From assembly GCA_018398815.1 (NCBI GenBank), contig CM031596.1, positions 64,321,199-64,385,198 on the forward strand: DNA of 64,000 bases. The letters are read 5' to 3'. A program made the translations under genes and the position numbers. A model generated the notes under the pieces. The model was not told the DNA's origin and did no database searches. It saw only the letters and a list, made by a program, of their open reading frames with translations. This DNA is from Conus ventricosus. Lineage: Eukaryota; Mollusca; Gastropoda; Neogastropoda; Conidae. Of the stretch, positions 48,745-63,221 are shown piece after piece. How positions within the stretch are numbered: position 1 is the first letter of the stretch; every line of letters starts with the position of its first letter.

Positions 48745-48810
<66 letters not shown>
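48744..48810. repeat. CA microsatellite
   Basis: A pure CA tract ends in ATGTATGTATG. The following 48811-49385 shows only diverged CCTTACCT/CCCCTTCC-type duplications (near 49085 and 49230) and no gene. Confidence 0.95.
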
Positions 48811-48813
<3 letters not shown>

Positions 48814-49385
48814 TGTATGTATGATAAATCTATATGTCTCTATCGATCTATCTGTCAATCTGTCTGTCTGTCTATCTGTCTAAAAGTATGCAGGCATGCA
48901 TGAAAAGGTGGGGCTGTGTGCACAAACAATTCCTCCCTCAGTCCACTACACTCCTGCCCTTCCCATCCCAGTTTACCACACTTGCATATATATATGCATA
49001 GGCTTTCAGCATACATGCAGCGCAGCATTGTATGGGCTACAGTACAGGTACCCCTGCTTCCCCCCTTCCCCCATCAGCATCCACCCTTACCTTGCACTGC
49101 ACCTGCAACTCCCCACCCATCCTGCCCTCCCCAAAGGTGAGTGAGCCGTCTTTGAAATCACCATCAGGGATAAACAGGGAATGGGTAAGCCTACTCCTGC
49201 TTCCTCTCCTCCCCCTCCCCTACTGCATCCACCCTTACCTCCCACCACACCTGGAACTTCCCGCAACTCCTCCTTTCCCTACCACCTTGTGTGAAGGGTA
49301 GAAATTCCATGTATGTCCACAACGTGCAAGTAATCAAAGTAGTCATATGTTGTCTGCTTTGGACACTATACTAGAGTACAGTGAT

Positions 49386-49469
49386 TCCTTGAAACCTTCA
49401 GCCCTGATGTGGCCCTTTGCGGTCGGCTGGGCTATAAGCAACATTATCTTATCTTATCCTTGAAACCTT
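49386..49469 (+). mobile_element. 58-bp 5'-truncated LINE insertion with 13-bp target duplication
   Basis: 49399-49456 is identical to the last bases of the full LINE (from CAGCCCTGATGTGGCCCTTT to the TTATC tail). It is flanked by TCCTTGAAACCTT at 49386-49398 and 49457-49469. This is a severely truncated insertion of the same family. Confidence 0.92.
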
Positions 49470-49667
49470 GCTCATTCTACTGATGTGATTTTTTTTTTAG
49501 TTAATAAAAAAAAAAAAAAATCCCCGTTTAGGGTTATAGTCAGAAAAAAGATGATAAAACAATGCTTGTTTCAGAAAATCTGTTTTAGTGAGTGGCAGTT
49601 TTTGTTGTTGTTACTATTTATTTATTTTTACATTTTTGTAAATTGTAATGAATTATAAGGAGATGAC

Positions 49668-49712
49668 AACCCTTATATGGCCCTTTGCAGTTGGCTGGGC
49701 ACTGAAAGAAGG
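49668..49712 (+). mobile_element. Older relic of the same LINE 3' end
   Basis: The segment ACCCTTATATGGCCCTTTGC, then GTTGGCTGGGC, matches the LINE 3' end with several substitutions and no clear target duplication. Confidence 0.65.
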
Positions 49713-49794
49713 CATTGCTAAACCTTCTGCATTAGACATGTTAAGTAATCAAAGCATTATGACATGAATCCTGTTGAGAAGGGGAGAAATTGGA

Positions 49795-49821
49795 GGGGGG
49801 GGGGGGGGGGGGGGGGGGGGG
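49795..49821. repeat. Poly-G run, 27 bases
   Basis: An uninterrupted G run. Confidence 0.97.
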
Positions 49822-49929
49822 AGATGTTTTTGCTGTCCTATTGCCTGTGCCTCTGAGCTGTCCACGATCCCGTCCCACTGCAGCCCCGGCATGGTATTCC
49901 ACAGGAAGCGGTTGGTGTCAAACATCAAG

Positions 49930-50110
49930 AGGCAACCTGCCAGAAAAGACACTGCACTGCTGCAGAGTCACTTCGGTGCTGTTCAGTGGTGTATGTTCTG
50001 ATCCAACATACTAAGCCCCCTACTAACGACAATAATTGCGTAATTGCGGAGCCTACGTGAGTGAGCTCTCCCTCCAGAGGGCACCACCACGTCCATCCAG
50101 CGACAGCCCC
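49930..50110 (-). repeat. Interspersed repeat family B, copy 2
   Basis: This is the reverse complement of the block at 1483-1690. They share GGAGGGAGAG, TCACTCACG, CAATTATTGTCGT and TTGGATCAGA. The related open frame here is 62 codons. Confidence 0.7.
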
Positions 50111-50399
50111 CATGAATTTGCTTAAAAACTGGTGACCCTGACGAAATTGAGGTCACCATGAGAGCAGAGCATGAAGGGCCACAGAATTCAAGATTTTTTT
50201 TTATTTTTTAATGCTGATTGATAAGAATGAGGATGATGAAGATGATGCTACAGACTTCCATTCCAGTCTGACACTGCACGACAGGGCTTTATCTATGCTT
50301 ACTTTCATAATATATCCCAGCATGAACCAGGCTTGCGAGATACACCAGTAGTGTTGGTCTGGAAATTTGAGCAACATTCTCAGAGGTGCATCCATTTAG

Positions 50400-50578
50400 T
50401 GGATGAAAGTCAACTGTGTGGTCCCAGTGTTGCCAGCTAAGCCGGAAGCAAACTCAACTCTTGGTAGGAGCCGGTCGGGGCAGAAAAATCCCACTTGACT
50501 CTTACAGGAATTGAACCCATGACCTCCAATGGCCCAGCTGGGAGTCCGCAACACTAACCACTTCGCCATGGCAGCTGG
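50400..50578 (-). mobile_element. tRNA-derived SINE
   Basis: On the minus strand a tRNA-like head has an A box TGGCGAAGTGGTTA (50568-50555) and a B box GGGTTCAATTCC (50518-50507) with normal spacing. An unrelated body follows, to about 50400. Internal RNA polymerase III promoters of this kind define tRNA-derived SINEs. No intact tRNA clover-leaf with acceptor stem and CCA end is evident, so it is not a working tRNA gene. Confidence 0.75.
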
Positions 50579-50910
50579 TGGAAAATAGTCTTTTGCAAAA
50601 GGCTTCTAGTGATCTATGAAAAAATCTGTTTTTACAGTGACCAAGTGATGTGATATTTTATAAACACTAGAACTAGACAAACTGGGGTGGGCAGAGGGAG
50701 GGGATTAGTTCATGAATTATTCTCTACATTGCCAGATTACATTGTAGTTGTATTGGTTTGTGGCATACTGTGGTGCTAAAATAACTTTATAGTTTCAGCC
50801 GTCTTGAACAATTCGAGTTTGACTGAGAGAGTTTCTGGCCACCAGAAGAATAATCAGTTTGTTTTTGTTCAGAAACTCTGGGAACTCTGGAACAGTGTGT
50901 GTTAAAAAGT

Positions 50911-50978
<68 letters not shown>

Positions 50979-51030
50979 GTAAACACACACACACACACAC
51001 GCACGCATGCATGCGTGCGCGCACGCACAC
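50911..51030. repeat. CA microsatellite with CG-rich end
   Basis: CA tracts at 50911-50977 and 50983-51000 are followed by GCACGCATGC alternation. Confidence 0.95.
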
Positions 51031-51336
51031 ACATATTTGTTAACTACAGTGACTGTTTTTCTTATTTGCCATCAGTACAAGTGCTTATTTCAAATTTCTC
51101 TGTGTGGTTATTTCCAACATGAGCCTAAACTTAGCTTAGCAGTACTACATTGCAACAGATACCACCAAGGAAATAAGCATTCTTTTTTTTTTAACATTCA
51201 TGTCTGTTTGGGTACAGGTGATAGGGACGCATGATGGGTCCACATTTTGAAAAACCAGTTTACATGTGACAGTGGAAAAAAATTTAATTCGTGTTAATTA
51301 AACTTAGACACTTAAGACTTTTTGGTTGATTTACAG

Positions 51337-51412
51337 ACATTGTGTGGAAACTGCCCGGGTGGAAAGATGAGCAGCTATCAGATGAATGCCTCTGGTGGCC
51401 CTGCGAGCACAA
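51337..51412 (+). CDS. Beta-catenin homologue, first coding exon
   Basis: The exon follows acceptor TTTACAG. It has 30 untranslated bases, then ATG at 51367 opening MSSYQMNASGGPAST, and ends one base into the next codon at donor GTAAGT. The start is supported by the in-phase junction to the next exon, which carries the beta-catenin degron. At least one untranslated exon must lie upstream. Beta-catenin joins cadherins to alpha-catenin at adherens junctions and is the transcriptional co-activator of canonical Wnt signalling. Confidence 0.85.
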
Positions 51413-52236
51413 GTAAGTTCTGTTCGAAGTTTGATATTTTGTTGTTCTGACATCATCCTTGAGGGGTTTTGTTTGTTTGTTTTGTTTTTGTTTTCTAGAT
51501 TAGCCTTGCATAGTTTAGTGGCCAGTTCATATCCCGTTAAATTCAAGCTGTTTTTAAAAAAAAATTATGAATGGCTTCAGTCAAGCAGAAGCAAGTGTAT
51601 TTAAACAGTTTTTTTTCTTCAAGTTTATAAGACCTAAAACAGAAAGTTTAAGTGATCAAGTCATATTTTACAGTGTGTCAGCGTCCTCCTGTTGGCTACT
51701 AAAGCAAATGGATTAATGTTTAAATACTGTATTTTAGTGTGTATTTATTAAGTTCTGAAATACTGTTGTACTCATCAAGTTCTGAAACACTCTAAATTAT
51801 TTCTTTTCTTCACTTCTTAAAAATTATCTCTTTATTTCACCTTTACCAAAGTTTGAGGGTCATTTGTCAACTCAATGAAGTAGATGGGTATTGTTCATGC
51901 CTGCGGTTGAATGTGTTTTTATCTGTCTCCCATCAGTCATATATCTCTGTTGGTGTGCCGTGAGGAGAGCATGGGATGAATTGGGCTGTTGCTTATTGTG
52001 ACAATAGATGCAGTCTCATCCAAGGTCAGTGCGACAAGAGGACTATGCTGTCAATGTGTCATGAGAATTTTGAGCATTTCAGTTTGTTTCTTTTAAGTAT
52101 GTGACATGACAACCCCACTCTCTCAGTTTTTAACTGAAAAAAAAAAAGAAAGAAAGAAAAAAGAGGCCAGCAAAGTAGAAAACCTTTATTAACCTCATCC
52201 ACTAAGGAAGTGCTGCATGTCCAGCGTCCTCCAGTG

Positions 52237-53070
52237 ATGATGTTCAACTCAAACACCAGCAAGAGAAAAACAAGATCGCGGAGGTTGCAAAGCCAAGTAA
52301 TGGTACCTGTATACAGAGATAATGGCATAACCTCGGAAACTGATTTCTGAGATAAAGTGCAAGAAATGAAAGACACCCTTACCAATTTGGTTATAAGAGA
52401 TAATATTCAGATATTAAAAAGTGAGATGTTACATCTGACTACAAAGTTATCATAAAAAAATTGGCAGATGGAGAGTGATGTGTTTGACATTCAAAAAGAG
52501 ACGGGCTGTGATGAAAGTTTGAAAAGCTTAGGGGTTTCATTCCAGAAATCAAAGATAAGTTGGCTCAAAAAGGAAAGAAGTTGTTGGTTTTAGAAAAAAT
52601 CCAAATGACAGTGACGTGAGTGAGCAGCACGGACACAGTTGGAATGTGCGTGTGCTTGGGATTCCAGAACACCAGGTAGAAACAGTGGAGGAATGTGTCA
52701 GAAAATGTTTTGACGTGTTCAATACATGATTGTGGAAGTGTCTTATCCATGGTCCCATGACACTGAAATGGAACTTAAGAGCAGAGAAACAGGAAACAAG
52801 AGGCAGACATTGACCTGTTTCCACTGTTTCATATTCAGGCGTAAAAGAAGGCTTGTGCTGACAGCTGGTGGTCAATAAAAAATGCAGGCAGCTTGACCAG
52901 TGAAGAACCAGTGCTAATGATCAACTCTTGAAGAAAGCAGTTAGTCACTCAGTCACATTGTCAACTTTGACATCTATCAGGGAGATTATAACTAAGCTGA
53001 AAAAAGGAAAAAACATTCAAAGTAGATATTGACACTCGTATTCATAATGCCTACCACATAGAAATGTAAA
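52237..53070 (+). pseudogene. Decayed LINE ORF1-like protein
   Basis: From ATG at 52237 the frame reads MMFNSNTSKRKTRSRRLQSQ, MVPVYRDNGITSETDF, then past stops VQEMKDTLTNLVIRDNIQIL and KSEMLHLTTKLS, a coiled-coil-like stretch. In another frame HSWNVRVLGIPEHQVETVEE resembles the RRM-type core of L1/Tx1-like ORF1 proteins. Identity is inferred from layout (basic start, coiled coil, N-x-R-x-x-G-x-P-E). Several stops make it non-functional. Confidence 0.45.
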
Positions 53071-53755
53071 ACAGTAAGTGAAAATGTCTCTGGTTTACTT
53101 GCGATTATTACTAATGATCATTTCAGGCTACATACATGATCTAGATTTTGCCTGTAAACAGTGAATAGTCTTTTTTTAATTTTTTTATCAGCATATCAGA
53201 CCAGCTGGTTTTCCATTCTCATTCTGTCTTGAATTTTGCTATTTGTTTGAAGATGCAGAAAAAAGCTGTTTGTCTAACCATGAATAAAGGAGGTTTTGCT
53301 TCACCCTATACCTTTCAGTTGGATTATTATCATTGTAAATGATCTTTAAATCTGATGTAAAATTCTTTTTTCATAGACACTAGCACAGGATAGGAATGAT
53401 AAGTATTATTTGGGAAAGGGGGGGGGGGGGGGGGGGGGGGTTCAAGGGTAGAAGAAATGTTTTAACATTCAGAAACCTTTGGCAAATAGAAATACTCATC
53501 CACAAAACATGAATATTTTGGCATATTCAGTTGTTTGTTTTCAGTGTCAAGCTTACGTCTACATCCTCTCCATCCACAGTACATACCCCTGTCACACACT
53601 GTTCTGTGTCACCCACACAGAGATCAGTATCTCCCTTGTCATACTGATGACATTAATGCTTACAAACGTATCACACTTGCTAATGTTTTGTACAGAATTG
53701 TTTTTGCATAGCTTTACTGTTGAAAGGTGTATTCTGTTTGCAGTATATGCAGAAA

Positions 53756-53757
<2 letters not shown>

Positions 53758-53811
<54 letters not shown>
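53758..53811. repeat. GT microsatellite
   Basis: A pure GT tract in a beta-catenin intron. Confidence 0.95.
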
Positions 53812-53812
<1 letters not shown>

Positions 53813-54663
53813 GACCAGTTTGAAGTGAGCATACTTGGGAAAGTTGGTTTTTCCCCCTTTGAAACTTTGTTTTTGAATTCTTGGTCAATTGGAGTTTATG
53901 GTGAAATGTATACGTGTGTATGTTACATATTTTTTCATTCATATTATCGTTTTTGTTGTTTAACTGATGAGGGTTTTACGTGACTGATGTTAAGGTCACT
54001 TTTTGCTGATTAACAGAAAGCATGCTCTTTCCCCATGAAGGCATGTATTTTTGTTTGTTTCTTAGTTTATTCTCATGATGGAATGGTGTGTGTTATTTTT
54101 TTCACAAAGGCTGTTCTTATCTTAATTCTCCATCGGGTTGTATTTATTCTTTTCTCTCCCACAGGAAGGCCTTTTTTGGTGTGTTTTTTGTGTTTAATTT
54201 GAATACTTTGGCAGTTTGGGCTCTTATCTTGATGGACCAGTATATGAAAACGATGTCAGTTTGCACCCCCATCTTGCCTCCCCTCTTCATGGTGAATGAT
54301 TTGATGAAAGTGGAAACAATCATTGACTTGTGCAGGGATGTAAAAACTGTCTGAAAAACATGAATGACTAAATGTGGCTTTTCATTGTTTTGGAAAACAG
54401 AAAAATAATTTTTGCTTTCCTTTGACAGTGACCTCATGAGAGTGTGAATGGGCAGCAGTTCATGCACTGTGCATTCCTTTGCCTGGTGTGTGTATGCTTT
54501 ACTGTGATTGGGCAGCTTTGACCAGTTTGGCTGAGATATATTTTGTGTCTGCAAGGAACATGAATCTTTACAAATTTGGTAAGCATTCTACCCAGATTTC
54601 TTTTGTTTCCGTGGAAGTGGATGTCAAGGTTGATGATGAACTGTTCGGATTGAAATGTTGCAG

Positions 54664-54794
54664 TAGGGCCTGGGGGGCAGAACTACATGGATCTGTCAGA
54701 TATGCCAGTGGACAACAAGCAGCAGCAAACTATGATGTGGCACCAAAACCAGTACATGGCTGACTCTGGCATCCATTCAGGGGCTACCACCCAG
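54664..54794 (+). CDS. Beta-catenin homologue, exon with the GSK3 degron
   Basis: This 131-base exon reads [51 protein letters not shown] is the conserved phosphodegron, bound after GSK3 phosphorylation by the beta-TrCP ubiquitin ligase. The upstream junction completes an Ile codon, and the exon ends in phase 0 at CAG|GTAATT. Confidence 0.97.
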
Positions 54795-55384
54795 GTAATT
54801 ATGAGATTAGTGCTTTGCTTGCTAAAATAGACAAGTGCATAGGGATGGGGGTATGATTAGAGCAGACATAAGAAACTTAAGAAACAAGGACAGCATACAT
54901 TGTGTGCAATTTGCTATGATGAATGTAGTACCCCTTCCAAACAAAAAACAAAAAGGAAGAGGGGAGGGGAGGACAAACTACATATTGTTAGTACGGTCAG
55001 TATACAATTGACTAGCTGTGTAGTCATGTGCAAATCACATCTGGAGCACTATGTTTGGTCTGGACTTTATGGCTGTGAACGCAGAAAAAATGCAGTGCTA
55101 TGCTTGATCACTTACCTTTTACACTGTCATATTTTCTATGAATAAAGATATGCAGAGCACAAGTTATATTACATGTCAGTTAATTGATTAATACTACTAA
55201 CATGGAGGGGGATGGGTGGATGTCAGGGAACAGCAGGCATAATTAGTATTACCCATGTGGAGAGAGATGTGGGGGGAGGGGCTCGCTAACCAATATGAAA
55301 TTGTTTGGATTTTGAAGAAAATCTTTGTAAATTTTTTCCTCATCACCAAAATTGCAAGTTGCAGGGAATTGTTTATGATTCCAG

Positions 55385-55506
55385 GCTCCATCAGTCAGCA
55401 GCAAGGGTCATGGAGATGAGTTGGAGGATAGAGAGATGGACCCAACCAAGATGATGTTTGACTGGGCCCTGGCTGACCAGTACCCCTCAGGCAGAGCAAG
55501 TTGAAG
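55385..55506 (+). CDS. Beta-catenin homologue, exon with the CK1 site and acidic linker
   Basis: It reads APSVSSKGHGDELEDREMDP, TKMMFDWALADQ and, after a frame correction, PQAEQVE. The Ser of APS corresponds to the CK1 priming site (Ser45 in human). As read, the frame ends in a stop near the exon end. Removing one C from CCCC at 55483-55486 restores YPQAEQVE and makes the exon 121 bases, which fits the phase of the next exon. Confidence 0.9.
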
Positions 55507-56085
55507 GTGGGTTTCCACTTCAAGGCCAGATAAAATGACTTACACCTGTTTTAAGATAATTGATAAATGTGGTTTTACTTCCAGTCCATCTGGTATTGCT
55601 ATGAAAGTCATAATGTATTTGCATAGTATTTTTGTAAGGCTGAGTATATGTTTTTGTTTTTTTTCTCTCTTTTTCTTTTTTTCCACGCTTACCCAGGCTG
55701 ATACTCATGCGGACACTCCCTGTATGGACAGGCAAGGATTAATCCATCTACCCTACAAAGGGAGTGGAGTTTTGTGTGCATGACCGTTCTTTATCCCGCC
55801 ATGTTTAAATCTGAAGTTGTTTGAACTATTAGTGTGTTAAAAATGAAGTATATATTAGGAAAAGTGTAGGAATGAAAGGACAAAAAAAAATATGAGAATA
55901 TACTATATTTCTTGCTAAGGTTTTTTTTATTTTTCCCCCTCTCTTTAAAGAAATAAAGGTATGATTCTTTATTCGCTGAACAGAGTTCAACTATTTGGGA
56001 TTATGCAGAAATGTGTGTGGCAAAGGGTGGTCATGCCTACTGAAGAGAATACAGACTCATAGTGAAATCTCTTTTGTTTGCTCAG

Positions 56086-58689
<2,604 letters not shown>

Positions 58690-58994
58690 GATGATGCAGA
58701 CCTTGCCACACGTGCTATCCCAGAATTGATCAAGCTGCTGAACGATGAGGACCAAGTGGTGGTCTATCAAGCCGCCATGATGGTTCACCAGCTATCCAAG
58801 AAAGAGGCGAGTCGTCATGCCATCATGAATTCCCCCCAGATGATAGCTGCTTTGATCAGGGCCATGGCCAACACTGAAGACATTGAAACCACACGATGTG
58901 CTGCTGGCACTTTGCACAACCTGTCCCACCACAGGCAAGGCCTGCTGGCCATTTTCAAGTCTGGAGGAATTCCTGCACTTGTCAAGCTGCTGAG
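58690..58994 (+). CDS. Beta-catenin homologue, Armadillo repeats 1-3
   Basis: A 305-base exon with no frame break reads [60 protein letters not shown] and so on to [13 protein letters not shown]. It matches beta-catenin closely and ends in phase 2 at AG|GTGAGG. Armadillo repeats form the superhelix that binds cadherin, TCF, Axin and APC. Confidence 0.98.
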
Positions 58995-59841
58995 GTGAGG
59001 AGAAATCAAATTTACTCTTGTCTTTCGAGTTATAAAGGTTTTTTTTCGGTTGCCAGTCATCTGGTGTTCCAAAATAGGGAAGCTTGATAGATAGCAAAGT
59101 CTGGTTGGGATGGTGTTGGATTCTTTGTAATGTTGTCTTGGACATAAGTTACAAAATGATTAAGAGACTGCAGTGATTTTGCACCTAGTTGCAAGCCTTG
59201 AATCTGAACACAGGCACTCACTCATAGACATGTGCAGACGTATGTTTACAGCCACATAACAAGTGCATGTGCATACAAGCTGTTTTCAGAAACATGTACG
59301 TTACTGTGATGTAAAGACAACAGATTGGGGAAGAAAATTTAAAAAACATAAGAAATTACACAAAAAACATAAGAAATTACCAAAATAACTTGGGTAAAAG
59401 TTATTGAAAATATTTTTCCTGTTCACATGATGCAGCAAGAATCAATACAAAAGTTATACATTATAAAACATTTTTAAAATATCTGAATACGTCAGTACAC
59501 TGATTTAGTGGTACTGTTTCTTCCGACAGACATGTTGTGATGTCACCAAAGTGGGTGATAGAGGGAACTCTCAAATGTGCTGACATATTACGGCATGGAA
59601 TCGCTAATGTTCCAAAGATTTCCTGGATCAGTGGTTTAGATCTAAAATTGGAGCTAATGATTCTGTTCCCAGAGAAAAGCAGTGTGTATTTCATTGGGTG
59701 CTACACGAAAGGAAATGATGCTTGATCAGCATGCCGTGATTGTATAAACAAGGACTGGAACCCAGTGTTTGTGCTTTCAATTTCAACATGTGTAGAAAAG
59801 TATCCTGAAGAATTTTGATTAGTTTGTGTATGAACATTTAA

Positions 59842-60116
59842 GATCAGAACAGGAAATGGAAACCGGTTGTTGCAACAGTTTTATCTGATTGCTAGTAAAC
59901 AAACAGATCAGCGAACATGAAGGTGCTTACAGTAGACAGTTTTGGCAGTTCTTAAAAACAGTTGTTCTGAACAAAAGCAGAATAAAACAGATGTCACTGT
60001 TTCCTTGTATGTTTGTGCTGAACGATACGAGCAACATCATAATGTTAATGAAAAATAGGCTTATTAGCAATCGGATAAACTGTTGCAACAACCAGTTTCC
60101 ATTTCCTGTTCTAATC
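59842..60116. repeat. Foldback (MITE-like) element with 51-52-bp inverted arms
   Basis: 59842-59893 and 60066-60116 are inverted repeats with about four differences (arms include GAACAGGAAATGGAAAC and GGTTGTTGCAACAGTT). The spacer is 172 bases. No clear target-site duplication was seen. It lies in a beta-catenin intron. Confidence 0.85.
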
Positions 60117-60575
60117 CTGACTGTTCTGTCCGTGTTTCCATGCACTGTTTGTTTTCACCCACCTCACTTTCCTTCAAAGACGGCAAGGTCAACATAGGTA
60201 TATGATTAATCAAAAGCCAAAAATTCTGAACTGGTGTGATGAAGGAGGTTATTTTTAGTTTAGTATATATGAATCTGTGAACTCATCTCTCTGTGACTTT
60301 TCAGATGCATTTGGTGCTCGACAAAAATTAGAGATTGGACACGTGTAGGTTCAAAATGTAGTAAATGAAGTGTAGACAAGATGCAGAAGGTAATGGGAGT
60401 GAAATTGAGTTGTAATTTATGGAGGAATGAAATTTCTTTCCTTTTTTTTCAAATCAGGTCACAGAGCGGTTATACATACTCATTTCAACCCATCTCACCT
60501 TTCCTCGGTATTGTTAGTCATCCTTTTGATGATTACTGTTTTGTTAATATGTCATGACGTTGATCCTGTGCTCAG

Positions 60576-60780
60576 TTCTCCTATGGAATCAGTGCTGTTT
60601 TACGCCATCACTACTCTGCACAACCTGCTGCTGCATCAGGAAGGTTCCAAGATGGCTGTGCGTTTGGCTGGAGGTTTGCAGAAAATGGTAGCACTGCTGC
60701 AGCGTAACAACAATGTCAAATTTCTGGCTATCACCACTGACTGCCTTCAGATTCTGGCTTACGGCAACCAGGAAAGCAAG
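60576..60780 (+). CDS. Beta-catenin homologue, Armadillo repeats 3-5
   Basis: A 205-base exon opens after TGCTCAG. It reads [68 protein letters not shown] and ends in phase 0 at AAG|GTAGGC. It is unbroken. Confidence 0.98.
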
Positions 60781-61430
60781 GTAGGCGAGAGGGTAGTGCC
60801 TCCATCCCCCCCCCCCCCCCCCCACCTCCTGCAATTTTTATCAGTGAATATTGAGTCTTGTTATTCGTCAAGTTTTTATGCCAAGATTGAAATTTTTTTT
60901 ATTATGCCATGTGTAACCTTATGTCTGTATTCCATAGAGCATGTGCTTTAACTGCTGTATCGTTTGCAGTAAACTAACTGTCAGCAAATTAGAGCCAAAG
61001 TGTTGAACCTTCTAGGTTGCTGAACTTAAAACAGCTGTGACGATTTTCCTCAGCCCTTTTGTTATCCAAGACACAGTTTTTGCAAGCTAAAAAAAAAAAA
61101 AGAAAGGCTGCACTTTGTGCCAGCGGGCAGTATTCACTTTCATTTCAGTGTTGCAGACTTATTCTCACACATTCTCACACATAAACAAAAAACATGGAAC
61201 AGGTGGGAAGACTTTTTATGCATAAAAATTATTCTTAACTTAATGCATTGCCCTTAGCCTGTGATCTGATGATGTGAAAATGCAAAAAAACTATTGGTCT
61301 TAGCACTTGTTTCCCATCAGCACGTAAAGACTAGGTAAAGAAAAAGTTGCCTCAGAGGCAAATGTGCCAAATGATATCAAATTTTGATTATCACAAATAC
61401 ATTTGAAGATAGGCCGTGCAGTTGACAACT

Positions 61431-61553
61431 CTGAATCTTTTGCCAAACAGGGTTTTTATATTGCGCTGCGCATAATTCTGGCTAGCGGAGGTCTGAATCT
61501 TTTGCTAAACAGGGTTTTATATTGTGCAGCTCATAATTCTGGCTAGCGGAGGT
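61431..61553 (+). repeat. Tandem duplication across a splice acceptor
   Basis: 61431-61492 and 61493-61553 are near-identical. They span the 3' end of the intron and the first bases of the exon (ATAATTCTGGCTAGCGGAGG). In the upstream copy the acceptor TGCAGCTC reads TGCGCATA. Confidence 0.92.
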
Positions 61554-61674
61554 CCTGGTGAACTGGTTCGCATCATGAAGTCGTACACCTATGAAAAACT
61601 GCTGTGGACCACATCCCGTGTTCTGAAGGTGCTGTCAGTCTGCCCCAGCAACAAGCCGGCTATTGTAGAAGCTG
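61530..61674 (+). CDS. Beta-catenin homologue, Armadillo repeats 5-6
   Basis: It reads [48 protein letters not shown], from acceptor TTGTGCAG to donor GTGAGT in phase 1. The acceptor region and the first 24 bases of the exon are duplicated just upstream in a copy whose AG is lost. Confidence 0.97.
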
Positions 61675-63221
61675 GTGAGTCAGGCAGTGCTAGTACTGAA
61701 CTATTTCTGTGGTGTTTTCCTCCTTGAATTCTGCCAGTGTTAATCCTTGAGATGATGTTTGATGTCTGGTGTATGTGTGTGTGTGTTTGTTTTTCAAGTT
61801 AGGTAGGAGCAACACAGATATTTAATGTGAAGATTCAACAGAAAATCAGTTTATTTACTAAGAAATGGCAAAACAAAAATGGTCTGATTCTTAGTTTTGC
61901 AGCTTTGGTTTTAAATCCAGTGAATTTATTTTGAATTAAATTAAATCAGTTCTTTTTCAGGTTTGTTTGTTTTACTGAACAGCAAATGTAAGGGAAATAC
62001 AGCTGCCTAATGCTGTGATTTTTTTGTATTTTTTACGTTTCAAACCTCCAAACTAAGGTACTATGGACAAATAAAATATTTAAGATCTTGCTCACTGCGA
62101 AACCTACGATTTCATTTACATTGTGTGGATTTGCCTGAGGTATTATTGCTTACTTCTGAGACTCTCGGGAACAAGTCATGTGATGCTGGTAGTGGAGGTG
62201 TCTTAACATGTGCAGTAAAATAGCATAATGGAAATTGCTGAAATTGTGAATTAAAAGTTTGTGAAAAAAAAGGAAAAAAAAAGGCAAGCGTGTCTCTATA
62301 TGGGTCAGAAGAAAAATGTCTTATGTTACGTTTGTGACTTTAAATGTTTAAAGATCAAAGAAAGTTTACAGATTAAAATAAGAAAGAATACCATATTCTA
62401 TTATGTGAAATAACCTTTTGGGGTGGGGGGGTGTATTTATATACTAAATTTCAGGGCATAGAACTTTTGCACGGTGACAAATTGTGTCATGTGTGACTCC
62501 TGTTGTTTTGTTTGTTAATTTTCTAAAAGATTGTACCTACCTCATAAATTCATAACATTAGGACAGCAGCTTTTTCTAAAGACAAAACAGTAGAAAGGTT
62601 CATCAACAACACCACCAGTACAATATGATTCTTAATTCCTTGCACATGACTATACCAAACAATCTCACCTATCAAACGATTATTCAGGGAGTCACCCACA
62701 GAGCAGCTTCATGAAATCTTTTTCAAGTGCATTAGTCATTGACAAATTACTGCCTTTGAATTGCTGATGTTTTCCCTCCAGTTATTTTCCATAAACATTT
62801 AAAGCCTTCAAGGTGAAATGTGTGAATACCAATCAAGTTAAACATTTTGTGTATGGTGTCGATTTGGTGAGGCATGTTTTGAGAGCTGATCATATTAATA
62901 TAACAAAATATCGACTGCAGTGGTTTTCTAAGCCATTGAATCACAAATCCTTTGATGTTACATTCTATATGAGGCAGAAACTAGTATTTCTCCATTGAAA
63001 AATTTTCTGCAAGTCGCTTCTGAAGATGCTTCAGTATCAAGTGCAAGTTTCTTGAAGGTTCTGCAGATCTGCCCCAAATTCAGCTATTCTGATTTAATAG
63101 CATCCTTACTAAGGGTTTACATGGTAAGTGAACTGCTGGAATGAGATATATGATTTGAAAAAAGAAATTACCTAAAGATAAACTCTGAGCTGGAGAATGG
63201 TTCTGTATGTTTGTCTTGCAG
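61675..63221 (+). other. Beta-catenin intron
   Basis: No gene or repeat that I can support. A fragment near 63001-63060 (AGATGCTTCAGTATCAAGTG) is unexplained. Confidence 0.6.

Larger units (their letters stand above)
51413..54663 (+). other. Beta-catenin intron after the first coding exon
   Basis: It contains a decayed LINE ORF1 (52237-53070), a G run at 53418-53440 and a GT tract at 53758-53811. I see no other gene in it. Confidence 0.7.

Noticed and set aside
59461..59725. Overlapping ORFs of 62 and 77 codons on opposite strands
   Set aside because: They lie in a beta-catenin intron without domain, splice or repeat support.
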